Positions 14,727 to 23,054 of a DNA stretch of 23,218 nucleotides are shown here, piece after piece. The translations under genes and the position numbers were made by a program. The notes beneath the pieces were generated by a model. The model was given only the letters and a program-made list of their open reading frames with translations, was not told where the DNA came from and did no database searches. The stretch is from Lacustribacter sp964460315 (GTDB lineage: Bacteria; Pseudomonadota; Gammaproteobacteria; Burkholderiales; Burkholderiaceae_A), in assembly GCA_964460315.1 (NCBI GenBank), contig CAYWPQ010000023.1, positions 1 through 23,218 of the forward strand, read 5' to 3'. Each line of letters begins with the position of its first letter. Position 1 is the first letter of the stretch.

Positions 14727-16801
14727 GTTATCGACTTGGAGTCGATGTGGGTGGCACGTTCACCGACCTAATATTGATCGACGAAAAATCTGGAAAAATC
14801 TTTGCGGCCAAGGTTCCCTCCACCCCTCATGACTCATCCATTGGGGTGTTGAACGGCATCCGCCGCATCTGCGAACAAAACGGGCTGGAGCCAAGCCAGA
14901 TCTCGCATGTGATGCACGGCACGACCGTGGCCACCAACACCGTGCTCGAGGCCAAGGGTGCGAAGGTTGGCCTGGTCACCACGGCCGGCTATCGTCAGGT
15001 GCTTCAAATCGCCCGGTCCTTTGTCCCCGGCGGCCTGGGCGGCTGGGTGATCTACAACAAGCGCCCCTTGCTGGCGCCCCTTGAATGGACCATCGAAGCG
15101 CACGAGCGCGTGGACGCCCGTGGCGAAGTGATTCAGCCCCTTGACAAAGCACAGCTTGAAAAAGATCTGCAGTCATTGAAGACGGCAGGCATCGAGGCGC
15201 TAACCATATGTTTTGTCAACGCCTATGCCAGCGGCCGTCACGAGCAAGAGGCTCGTGAGGTGGCCCAAAAAGTTTTGCCTGGAATCCCGGTGTCGATCTC
15301 TTCGGAAGTCATTCCCGAGATGTTCGAATACGAACGCACGGAAACCACCGTGGTGAATTCCTATGTACGCCCCGTGGTGTCGAAGTACATTGAAAATCTG
15401 AGCAATGAAATTGGGCGCACCATGAACAATCCGCGCCTGCACATTCTTCGCTCGGACGGCGGTCTTGCCACGGTGCAAGGTGCGCGTGACAACCCGGTGA
15501 ACCTTCTGATGTCGGGCCCGGCCGGTGGTGTGTCTGGCGCACTCTGGGTGGCGCAGCAGTCGGGCTATAAAAATCTTCTTACGTTCGACATGGGTGGTAC
15601 CTCGACGGACGTTGCGCTGATTCAAGACGGCGTGGCGCAGACTCGGCGGGAAACCCGTGTGGGCGACATCACGGTTCGTGCCCCTTCCATTGACGTACGC
15701 ACGGTGGGTGCCGGTGGCGGATCCATCGCCTATGTTCCTGAACTCACGAAAGCCTTGCGCGTTGGCCCACAGAGTGCCGGTGCAAACCCCGGCCCGGCGG
15801 CTTATCGCAAGGGTGGAGAAAAGCCCACAGTGACCGACGCCAACGTGGTTCTGGGCTATCTGCCTTCCACCTCACAGCTTGGCGGCGACATGCAGATTGA
15901 CCTGGAACTTGCCAAAAAAGCGTTGGCGACCATTGCCGAGCCTCTGGGTAAGTCAATCTATGAGGCCGCCGAAGGCGTGATCAAGATTGTTAACGAGAAC
16001 ATGTTTGGTGCGCTGCGCCTGGTCTCGATCGAGCAGGGGTACGACCCGCGTGACTTCGCGCTCATTGCTTTCGGTGGTGCCGGCCCACTTCACGCCAACG
16101 CCCTTGGCATTTTGATGGGCTCATGGCCCGTCATTATTCCAACAGCCCCGGGCGTGCTCTGCGCCTATGGCGACGCCACCACCCGTCTGCGTGATGAAGC
16201 TTCGCAGACCTTTATCCGTCGCTTTGATGAAACCACTGATCAAGAGGTACGAGACATTTTTGAAAAGCTGGGCACGGTCGCCTCGCAGTCGCTGACTCGT
16301 GAAGGGGTCGAGCAGGGCAAGCAAACGCTGATGTATCAGATCGACGTTCGTTACCGTGGGCAGGCAACCCAGCTGCCCATCACGCTCACCCCTGATGAAA
16401 TGAAATCGGGTGGTTTGAAGTCTTTGGGCCAGCGATTTGATGAGAAACACACTCAGCTCTACACCTTCTCGCTGGATGCACCCAAAGAGATGGTGAACCT
16501 GCGTGCCATCGTGTTGGGCCCTGAGCCCAATGTGAAATCGGACCCGCTTGAAAAAGCCTCGGGCGAGCCGCCTGCCGACGCCGTGCTTTCCACCACCGAG
16601 GTCTTTGTGGAAGGCAAGCAGCATGCCGCGAAGATCTACTGGCGTCCGAAACTGAAAGGTGGCCACCATCTGCCTGGCCCCGCCATCGTGGCCCAGATGG
16701 ACACCACCACCATCATTCTTCCCGATCACACAGGGGTTGTGGACCCCTATGGCCACATCATGATTTGGCCCAATGATCGTCTGCCGAAGTCCGGAGGTTA
16801 A
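14723..16801 (+). CDS. HyuA-type subunit (hydantoinase A / ketone carboxylase / oxoprolinase family)
   Basis: A 692-residue ASKHA-fold ATPase subunit. Motifs: VDVGGTFTDLILID (7-20, phosphate 1), HGTTVATNTVLEAKG (65-79), LMSGPAGGVSGA (262-273), FDMGGTSTDVALI (288-300, phosphate 2), VGAGGGSIAYV, NPGPAAY and IAFGGAGPLHA (448-458). Relatives activate an amide or bicarbonate with ATP: N-methylhydantoinase, 5-oxoprolinase, caprolactamase, acetone carboxylase and acetophenone carboxylase. Works with the HyuB protein encoded directly downstream. ATGA overlap with the transferase gene; the ribosome binding site of hyuB lies at this gene's end. No small gamma-type subunit, as in acetone carboxylase, follows in the operon. 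Family secure; hydrolase versus carboxylase undecided. Confidence 0.92.
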   Translation: MSYRLGVDVGGTFTDLILIDEKSGKIFAAKVPSTPHDSSIGVLNGIRRICEQNGLEPSQISHVMHGTTVATNTVLEAKGAKVGLVTTAGYRQVLQIARSFVPGGLGGWVIYNKRPLLAPLEWTIEAHERVDARGEVIQPLDKAQLEKDLQSLKTAGIEALTICFVNAYASGRHEQEAREVAQKVLPGIPVSISSEVIPEMFEYERTETTVVNSYVRPVVSKYIENLSNEIGRTMNNPRLHILRSDGGLATVQGARDNPVNLLMSGPAGGVSGALWVAQQSGYKNLLTFDMGGTSTDVALIQDGVAQTRRETRVGDITVRAPSIDVRTVGAGGGSIAYVPELTKALRVGPQSAGANPGPAAYRKGGEKPTVTDANVVLGYLPSTSQLGGDMQIDLELAKKALATIAEPLGKSIYEAAEGVIKIVNENMFGALRLVSIEQGYDPRDFALIAFGGAGPLHANALGILMGSWPVIIPTAPGVLCAYGDATTRLRDEASQTFIRRFDETTDQEVRDIFEKLGTVASQSLTREGVEQGKQTLMYQIDVRYRGQATQLPITLTPDEMKSGGLKSLGQRFDEKHTQLYTFSLDAPKEMVNLRAIVLGPEPNVKSDPLEKASGEPPADAVLSTTEVFVEGKQHAAKIYWRPKLKGGHHLPGPAIVAQMDTTTIILPDHTGVVDPYGHIMIWPNDRLPKSGG

Positions 16802-16805
16802 TCCC

Positions 16806-18686
16806 ATGCCCGCACAGATTATTCAAACCAACCCCACCGCTGTTGTTCCTGGCGCCATCGACACGATTGCGCTCGACATCATTGAAAACGCGCTGCGCAA
16901 TGCGCGCTCGGAAATGGATGCTGTGTTGTTCCGAACCGCCATGTCACCCGGCATTCGCGAACAGCACGACGCTTTCCCTCTGATTGCCGATCTCAACGGC
17001 CGAATGGTGGTTGGACAGTTCGGTTCATTCATCCACGGCTTCTTGCAGGGCTATGACGGTACGGTGGAAGAGGGCGATGTCTTTCTCACGAACGACCCCT
17101 ATTCAACGAATGGTGCGGTGAGCCACCTGAATGACTGGCTTACGCTGATGCCCATTTATCACAACGGTCGTGTCATCAGCTGGGCGGCCATGTTCGGTCA
17201 CATGACGGACAACGGCGGCAAGGTGCCGGGGAGTCTTCCCACTGACGCCATGCAGATCTTCGAAGAGGGCCTTCAGATTCCGCCTGTGAAGATCATTCGC
17301 CGTGGCGAGCTGAACACGGAGCTCTTGAATCTCTTGGTTCGCAACTCTCGCGTGCCTGAGTGGAACCGAAGCGACTTCAACGCCATCATTGCCTCGCTTC
17401 GCCTCGCCGAGCGTCGGGTGCACGAGATCATCGCCCGGTTTGGCGCCCAGTCTTACGTTTCGGCCACCCAGGAAATGTTGGACCGTAACAAGCGGGCCAT
17501 GAGCGCCATCATCAAGATGGTCATTCCAGAGAAGAAGGCCTACTTCGAAGACTACATCGACGATGACGGCGTTGGAATGGGTCCTTACAAGATTGCCTGC
17601 AGCCTTTGGCGTGAGGGCGATATTGCCAAGTTCGACTTCACCGGCACAGACCCCCAGTCCATGAGTTCGATCAATTTCTTCTTAAACGAAGAAATGTTCA
17701 AGATGTTCCTGGGCGCTTTCTTTATCAATCTCTTCGACCCACAGATCCTCTTTAACGATGGCTTCTACGACCTGGTCGAAGTGAAGATTCCTGACGGTTC
17801 GATTCTGAAGCCCAAGCGCCCTGCAGCGCTTTCCTGCCGTACCCACCTTCTGGGTCGCATCTTCGACATCATGGGTGGTGTGCTTGGCCAGGGCGCGCCC
17901 GACGCACTGAATGCAGCGGGCTTTTCAGACAGCCCGCACCTGATGTATTCAGGCTATGACCAACGCGGCGAGTGGTATCAGCTCTTTCAGATTGGCTTTG
18001 GTGGAATTCCCGGGCGTCCTTCGGGTGACGGCCCCGACGGGCATTCGCTTTGGCCATCGTTTACCAACGTGCCCAATGAATTCCTTGAAAGCTATTTCCC
18101 CTTGCGCATCATGCGTTACGAATCGATTGCGGATTCCGGTGGCGCAGGCCTTCACCGCGGCGGTAATGGCGTTTGCATGGTTTATGAGTTTCTTGAACCC
18201 GGCCAGATCTCCATCCACGATGACCGTTGGCTGACCTACCCATGGGGCGTGAATGGCGGACTGCCCGGCGGCCGAAGCACCAAGCGTCTTGTGCGCAAGG
18301 ATGGAACATCGGAATGGCTTCCTTCCAAGTGCGACCGCATTCAGGTTCAGCCTGGCGATCAGCTCTACTTCAACACCTGGGGCGGTGGCGGCTGGGGTGA
18401 CCCACTGAAGCGCGAACCCGCCAAGGTTGCAACCGATGTCTTGCGTGGCCTGGTGTCGGTTGAAGGTGCCAAGCGCTATGGCGTGGTGGTGAATGCTGCG
18501 GGTGTGGTTGACGAAGCCGCCACCAAGAAGCTTCGTGACGAGATGACCGCCAAGCGTCCCCCGCTGGAGCTCTTTAACCGTGGCGGCACGATCGAAGAAT
18601 TGAAAGCCCGCGCGTTGGAAGAGACGCATCTGCCCCCACCAAAATCACCAACCTTTAACCTCCGTCATGCAGGAAGTGCGCGATGA
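16806..18686 (+). CDS. HyuB-type subunit (hydantoinase B / ketone carboxylase family)
   Basis: A 626-residue partner of the preceding HyuA protein, the subunit thought to hold the substrate-processing site in this family. Marks: DIIENALRNARSEMDAVLFRTAMSPGIRE at about 23-51 (given here only as the segment start DIIENALRNARSEMD), LTNDPYSTNGAVSHLND (94-110), WAAMFGHMTDNGG (126-138), a central stretch around ALSCRTHLLGRIFD, SGGAGLHRGGNG and the C-terminal WGGGGWGDPLKRE. ATG 16806 is preferred to the in-frame ATG at 16773 inside hyuA because GGAGG (16794-16798) lies seven bases upstream. The stop overlaps the lyase start by 4 bp. Substrate unknown. Confidence 0.92.
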   Translation: MPAQIIQTNPTAVVPGAIDTIALDIIENALRNARSEMDAVLFRTAMSPGIREQHDAFPLIADLNGRMVVGQFGSFIHGFLQGYDGTVEEGDVFLTNDPYSTNGAVSHLNDWLTLMPIYHNGRVISWAAMFGHMTDNGGKVPGSLPTDAMQIFEEGLQIPPVKIIRRGELNTELLNLLVRNSRVPEWNRSDFNAIIASLRLAERRVHEIIARFGAQSYVSATQEMLDRNKRAMSAIIKMVIPEKKAYFEDYIDDDGVGMGPYKIACSLWREGDIAKFDFTGTDPQSMSSINFFLNEEMFKMFLGAFFINLFDPQILFNDGFYDLVEVKIPDGSILKPKRPAALSCRTHLLGRIFDIMGGVLGQGAPDALNAAGFSDSPHLMYSGYDQRGEWYQLFQIGFGGIPGRPSGDGPDGHSLWPSFTNVPNEFLESYFPLRIMRYESIADSGGAGLHRGGNGVCMVYEFLEPGQISIHDDRWLTYPWGVNGGLPGGRSTKRLVRKDGTSEWLPSKCDRIQVQPGDQLYFNTWGGGGWGDPLKREPAKVATDVLRGLVSVEGAKRYGVVVNAAGVVDEAATKKLRDEMTAKRPPLELFNRGGTIEELKARALEETHLPPPKSPTFNLRHAGSAR

Positions 18687-19591
18687 GCGAAAAGCTTCTG
18701 ATCAACGAGGTGGGCCCAAGGGACGGTTTGCAGAATCAGCCCACCTTAGTGAGCGCGGCTGACAAGCTCACTCTGATTCGCCTTTTACAAAAGGCGGGTC
18801 TGACTTCGCTTGAAGTTGGAAGTTTTGTCTCGCCCAAGGCGGTACCCCAGATGGCGACCACCCAAGAGGTGCTTGAAGCCCTTGGCCCATCAACACCAGG
18901 GCTTTCGGCATTGATTCCCAACATGAAGGGTTTTGAGCGCGCTAAAGAAGTGGGTGTCTCTGAAGTGGCTGTGGTGCTCTCCGCCACGGAAACGATGAAT
19001 GTGAAGAACATCAACATGTCGTTGGAGAAAACCGTTGAGGTCTGCGAAGAGGCTGTTCGTGCGGCCAAGGCTTCAGGCATTCGGGCCAAAGCCTATGTTG
19101 CTGTGGCTTTCGAGTGTCCTTTTGAAGGCCCCACATCGCGCGATGTTCTCTATCGGCTGACGCAACAAATGTTCGACGCGGGTGCCGACGAAGTGGTGAT
19201 TGCTGACACCATCGGTGCCGCTGCACCGATGCAGGTTCGCGAAGTCATGACCGATTTGGTTTCTGCCCACGGGCAAGGACGCATTGCCGGACATTTCCAC
19301 GACACCCGTGGCATGGCGCTCGCGAACTGTTTCGCAAGCATTGAAGCCGGCATTCGCCGCTTCGACAGCTCGATTGGCGGCATGGGCGGATGCCCATTCA
19401 CCCCGAACGCTGCCGGAAACCTGGCTACCGAGGACCTTGCCTTGATGGCCGCCCAAAGCGGCTTCGAGACAGGAATTCGTTTCCCCGAGTTGATTGAGGC
19501 TATCGATTTCGCCTCGTCCATCACCCAGCGCGAGCTGGGCGGACGCAGTGCCCAGTGGCTTAAGCGTCGTTATCAGGCAAAGGCAGCGTAA
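18683..19591 (+). CDS. HMG-CoA lyase family protein (DRE-TIM metallolyase)
   Basis: A 302-residue cytosolic lyase. HMG-CoA lyase cleaves 3-hydroxy-3-methylglutaryl-CoA to acetyl-CoA and acetoacetate. Catalytic and metal residues are present: NEVGPRDGLQN (R13, D14), HFHDTRG (H204, H206), GGMGGCPFTPNAAGN with the loop Cys C237 and N246. Length equals that of bacterial HMG-CoA lyases. Two normally conserved stretches differ from my memory of the leucine-pathway enzymes (SATETMNVKNINMS and VAFECPFEG), so a related beta-hydroxy or beta-keto acyl-CoA could be the substrate. No other leucine-degradation gene (acyl-CoA dehydrogenase, methylcrotonyl-CoA carboxylase) is nearby. ATGA overlap with hyuB, and a TAATG overlap with the next gene. 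Confidence 0.88.
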   Translation: MSEKLLINEVGPRDGLQNQPTLVSAADKLTLIRLLQKAGLTSLEVGSFVSPKAVPQMATTQEVLEALGPSTPGLSALIPNMKGFERAKEVGVSEVAVVLSATETMNVKNINMSLEKTVEVCEEAVRAAKASGIRAKAYVAVAFECPFEGPTSRDVLYRLTQQMFDAGADEVVIADTIGAAAPMQVREVMTDLVSAHGQGRIAGHFHDTRGMALANCFASIEAGIRRFDSSIGGMGGCPFTPNAAGNLATEDLALMAAQSGFETGIRFPELIEAIDFASSITQRELGGRSAQWLKRRYQAKAA

Positions 19592-20628
19592 TGAATTCAA
19601 TGGCTCAGACACCCCAATCCAATCAGACCTCTTTCTTGGCAAAGCTTGGTTCAGGCTTCGCATCCATCTTCCCCATTCTGGTCATTGCGGCACTTCTGCT
19701 GTCAGCCATTTTCATCAAGCCCAAGGTGGCGCCCAGCGAGGTCATGCCCATTCCCATTCACCCGCGTGATGCGTTTTATTCGGCTCATGTGTCTGATTCG
19801 GCAGGTGTCTGGTTGGCGGGCCGGGGCAACAAGGTCATCACCGCACCGTCTCTGGGTCAGCCCTGGAAAATTATCGAGCCCTCGATCGCCTCAAACTGGC
19901 AGGGTGTGGTGGCGCTATCACCCAGGACCATTGTCTTGGTGGGTAATGAAGGCGTGATCATTCGTTCCGAAGATGGCGGCGCCACCTGGTCCAAGGTCAA
20001 CACCAAAGACATTTTGACGGTGTTTGATTCCAAGTTTCTTCGCCTGAAGCAGGCCCCCAATGGCGACCTTTGGGCGTTGGCTGAATTCGGCAATGTGCTG
20101 CGTAGCCGTGACCAGGGCAAGAGCTGGCAGGCCTTGCGTCCGAAGTCGGATATTGGCTGGAATGACATTGTCTTTTCTCAGAACCGCATTGTGATTGTTG
20201 GGGAATTTGGAAAGATTCTTTCCAGTGACAACCAAGGCCAGACCTGGGCGGAAAAAGAATTGCCGGAATCATCAAGTCTGATGTCGGTGGCCATCAAGCC
20301 CAGTGGTCTGGGTGTGGCCGTGGGGCTTGAAGGCAACATCATGATCACCACCGACAACGGACGCGGATGGACGAAGGTCAAACCATTTACCGACGCACAC
20401 CTTTATTCCGTGACTCTGGATGGTGATCAGTTTGTGGCGGTGGGCGACAAGGGTTGGATTGCGAAGTCAACCGACGGTCGTAACTGGACACGCATTCCCG
20501 GAAAAGAAAACGATTCCTCTTGGCGAACCGAGATTCAAAAGACGAAAGACGGACTGCTTCTGATTGGCCGCAACCCCGCCTTGCTCTCGCCCTCTGGACT
20601 GAAGTTTCTGACCGAACTGACGAAATAA
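19591..20628 (+). CDS. Membrane-anchored Ycf48/BNR-repeat beta-propeller protein
   Basis: A 345-residue protein with one hydrophobic segment at about 24-43 (ASIFPILVIAALLLSAIFI) that would anchor it in the inner membrane, followed by a periplasmic beta-propeller. At least five Asp-box-like repeats are visible: SEDGGATWSKV, SRDQGKSWQAL, SSDNQGQTWAEK, TTDNGRGWTKV and STDGRNWTRI, each after a hydrophobic strand of the type IVLVGNEG or VAVGLEGN. This is the Ycf48/HCF136-like fold, whose photosystem role cannot apply here. Homologues commonly accompany MMPL transporters in hydrophobic-compound gene clusters (my general knowledge, not tested here). The start codon shares a base with the lyase stop; it ends 9 bp before the transporter gene. 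Likely an accessory factor of that transporter. Confidence 0.85.
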   Translation: MNSMAQTPQSNQTSFLAKLGSGFASIFPILVIAALLLSAIFIKPKVAPSEVMPIPIHPRDAFYSAHVSDSAGVWLAGRGNKVITAPSLGQPWKIIEPSIASNWQGVVALSPRTIVLVGNEGVIIRSEDGGATWSKVNTKDILTVFDSKFLRLKQAPNGDLWALAEFGNVLRSRDQGKSWQALRPKSDIGWNDIVFSQNRIVIVGEFGKILSSDNQGQTWAEKELPESSSLMSVAIKPSGLGVAVGLEGNIMITTDNGRGWTKVKPFTDAHLYSVTLDGDQFVAVGDKGWIAKSTDGRNWTRIPGKENDSSWRTEIQKTKDGLLLIGRNPALLSPSGLKFLTELTK

Positions 20629-20637
20629 GCCATCCCC

Positions 20638-23016
20638 ATGAAAAAACTTGTCTCACTCCTTATTGAAACCTCGATCCGTTTTCGGGTTGCCGTGGTGGTC
20701 ATCATTGGCGCGCTTACCGCCATGTTCATGGTGCTGGCGTCTCAGCTTCCCCTGAAAACTATTTTTGATGATCTGCTGCCCGCAGACCACCCGTACATTC
20801 AGGTTCACCAAAAGCACAAGGCAACCTTTGGAAGCTCTAACCTGGTCAGCCTGATGCTTGAGGTTCAAGAGGGCGATATTTTCAAGCCCGAGGTGCTTCA
20901 GGCCATTCAAACGGCCACGGTGGAGATGCAAAAGGTCAAGGGCATTGACCAGTTCCAGGTGATCTCTTTGGCTTCCAAGAAGCTGAAAGAGGTGATTGCC
21001 TCCACCGCAGAGATCAAGCTTCGCCCGCTGATGTGGCCGGATGTACCCACCACCCCTGCGGAGATTGCGCAGCTGAAGCAGTCAGTGCTTCAGAACCCCT
21101 TGGTCTATGGCATCTACGTATCACCTGACCTGAAATCCGCGCTGATCACCGCGGACTTCATTGATCCAAACCTTGACTACACCGCCATCTTTTCCGAGAT
21201 CCGTCAGATCGCGAAGAACGCAGAATCCGTGCCTGGCGTGAAGACCCATCTGGTGGGCGAGCCCATTTTGTATGGCTGGGTGGCCTATTACCTTCCTGAA
21301 ACCATGATGGTGCTTGCCGCCTGCGTGGCGGTGTTGGCCTTCTTGTTGTTCTTCATCACCCGAACTTTCCGCGGCACGGTCTTGCCCATGGTTTCTGGTG
21401 TGGTGAGTGCCAGCTGGTCTTTGGGAGTGGCGCAGCTGATGGGATTTAACCTTGACCCACTGGTGATTGTGGTGGCCTTCCTGATCACCGCACGGGCAAT
21501 CTCTCATGCGGTTCAGCTCGTGATCCACTTCGACGACGAACTGAAAGCCGGTGCGGAAAATGCAATGGCGGCGGCCAAGCAGGCGATGGCAGCGCTCTTT
21601 AAGCCCGGCATGCTGGGCGTGTTGGCTGACGCCGGCTGCATCATGGTGGTGCTGCTGATTCCCATTCCTCTGATGCAAAAGGTTGCCTTAATTGGAACCG
21701 TCTGGGTGTTGACCATTGCCGTAAGTGCCGTGGTGCTGACCCCCGTGTTGCTGTCATGGAGCAAAGCCACCAAGGCTTCCATGAAAACCACCGCGCCAGA
21801 CCGCTGGATGGAATCCATGCTTTCCACCTTTGCCCGCTGGTCCACCAACAAAAAATCAGCCAAGGTGATCGTGGCTTCGGTGTCGGTTCTGTTTGTGGTG
21901 TCGGCACTGTATTCTTTAAAGCTCACGATTGGTGACGCCAACCCGGGATCGCCCATTTTGTGGGGCAAGTCCGATTACAACGTTGACGCGGCAGTCATTA
22001 ACAAAAACTTCCCGGGTTCAGACCGCATGTTTGTGGTGGTCTCGGACGATGAGACCGACGGCCTGAAAGACCCAAAGGCCGTGGAAACCATGGCCAAGTT
22101 GCAACGGTTTATGGAAAACCAGCCCGAAGTTGGCGGTTCGGTTTCGCTGGCCGACATCATTCCGGCCATGAAGCGCACCCTGCGCGAGGGCAACCCGCGG
22201 TATGAAGAGTTCGGCATGAATGCCGCAGAAAACGGCGAGATCATGTATCTGTACACATCAGGTACGGACCCAGGCGACATTGACCGCTTTGTTGACCCGC
22301 TTTATCGCAATGCCTCGGTCACCTTCTTCTTCCGTGACCACCAGGGCACCACCATTCGAACCGCGATCGCCAGGCTGCAAGAGTTTATTGCCCAGAACCC
22401 GGAAAGCCCTGTACAGATTCAGCTTGCGGGTGGTCTCGTGGGGGTTCTTGCTGCGGCCAATGAGGTCATTCTTGAGGCCAAGATCGAGAGTATCGCGCTG
22501 GCACTTGTAGTGTTAATACTGACCTGCGCCATCGTCTACAGAACCCTTCATTCCGGTACTCTTTTCATGGTCCCGGTGCTTTTATCGAACACGGTCACGT
22601 TCTCTTTTATGGCTCTAATGGGTATAGGTATGAACGTGAACACCCTTCCCATCGCTGCGCTCGGTATTGGATTGGGCGTGGACTACGCGTTTTATGTGGT
22701 GGACGAGATCAAGGAAAAAATGGCTCGTGGCATGAGTGTGGAAGACGCCATCAGTCATTCGCTTCTGGGCGCAGGCCGTGGGGTGTTCATCACGGCGTTT
22801 ACTTTGATTTTGAGTGTGGTGGTTTGGTATGTGTCCAGCGTTCGGTTCCAAGCCGAAATGGGATTGTTGATGGCCTTGTGGCTCACGGTTTCTGCGATGA
22901 GCGCCCTGGTGCTGATGCCTTCCTTGGTCTACCTGATCAAGCCAAGATTTGTAGTGGGTGGTGGCAGTGAAAAAGCGAAGTTTTCCTCGGCCGAGGGCAG
23001 TTTGAAGCCGGTGTAA
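20638..23016 (+). CDS. RND superfamily (MMPL-type) transporter
   Basis: A 792-residue inner-membrane protein with the duplicated RND layout: one N-terminal helix (about 13-36), a periplasmic domain (about 37-215), five helices (about 216-385), a second single helix (about 411-430), a second periplasmic loop (about 431-620) and five C-terminal helices (about 621-775). The second half carries the proton-relay type motif GLGVDYAFYV with D682; the equivalent region of the first half reads LITARAISHAVQ and lacks the Asp-Tyr pair. Such MMPL/HpnN-like proteins move lipids or other hydrophobic molecules. No membrane-fusion protein gene is next to it. Preceded by the Ycf48-like gene (9 bp) and followed after 38 bp by an exported protein, suggesting an envelope system. 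Direction of transport and substrate are unknown. Confidence 0.88.
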   Translation: MKKLVSLLIETSIRFRVAVVVIIGALTAMFMVLASQLPLKTIFDDLLPADHPYIQVHQKHKATFGSSNLVSLMLEVQEGDIFKPEVLQAIQTATVEMQKVKGIDQFQVISLASKKLKEVIASTAEIKLRPLMWPDVPTTPAEIAQLKQSVLQNPLVYGIYVSPDLKSALITADFIDPNLDYTAIFSEIRQIAKNAESVPGVKTHLVGEPILYGWVAYYLPETMMVLAACVAVLAFLLFFITRTFRGTVLPMVSGVVSASWSLGVAQLMGFNLDPLVIVVAFLITARAISHAVQLVIHFDDELKAGAENAMAAAKQAMAALFKPGMLGVLADAGCIMVVLLIPIPLMQKVALIGTVWVLTIAVSAVVLTPVLLSWSKATKASMKTTAPDRWMESMLSTFARWSTNKKSAKVIVASVSVLFVVSALYSLKLTIGDANPGSPILWGKSDYNVDAAVINKNFPGSDRMFVVVSDDETDGLKDPKAVETMAKLQRFMENQPEVGGSVSLADIIPAMKRTLREGNPRYEEFGMNAAENGEIMYLYTSGTDPGDIDRFVDPLYRNASVTFFFRDHQGTTIRTAIARLQEFIAQNPESPVQIQLAGGLVGVLAAANEVILEAKIESIALALVVLILTCAIVYRTLHSGTLFMVPVLLSNTVTFSFMALMGIGMNVNTLPIAALGIGLGVDYAFYVVDEIKEKMARGMSVEDAISHSLLGAGRGVFITAFTLILSVVVWYVSSVRFQAEMGLLMALWLTVSAMSALVLMPSLVYLIKPRFVVGGGSEKAKFSSAEGSLKPV

Positions 23017-23042
23017 AACGTGGTGGAAGTAAAACAATGTTT

Positions 23043-23048
23043 AGGAGG
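23043..23048 (+). promoter_or_regulatory. Ribosome binding site of the last gene
   Basis: AGGAGG six bases before the ATG at 23055; the strongest Shine-Dalgarno of the operon, consistent with an abundant envelope protein. Confidence 0.75.
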
Positions 23049-23054
23049 CAACAC

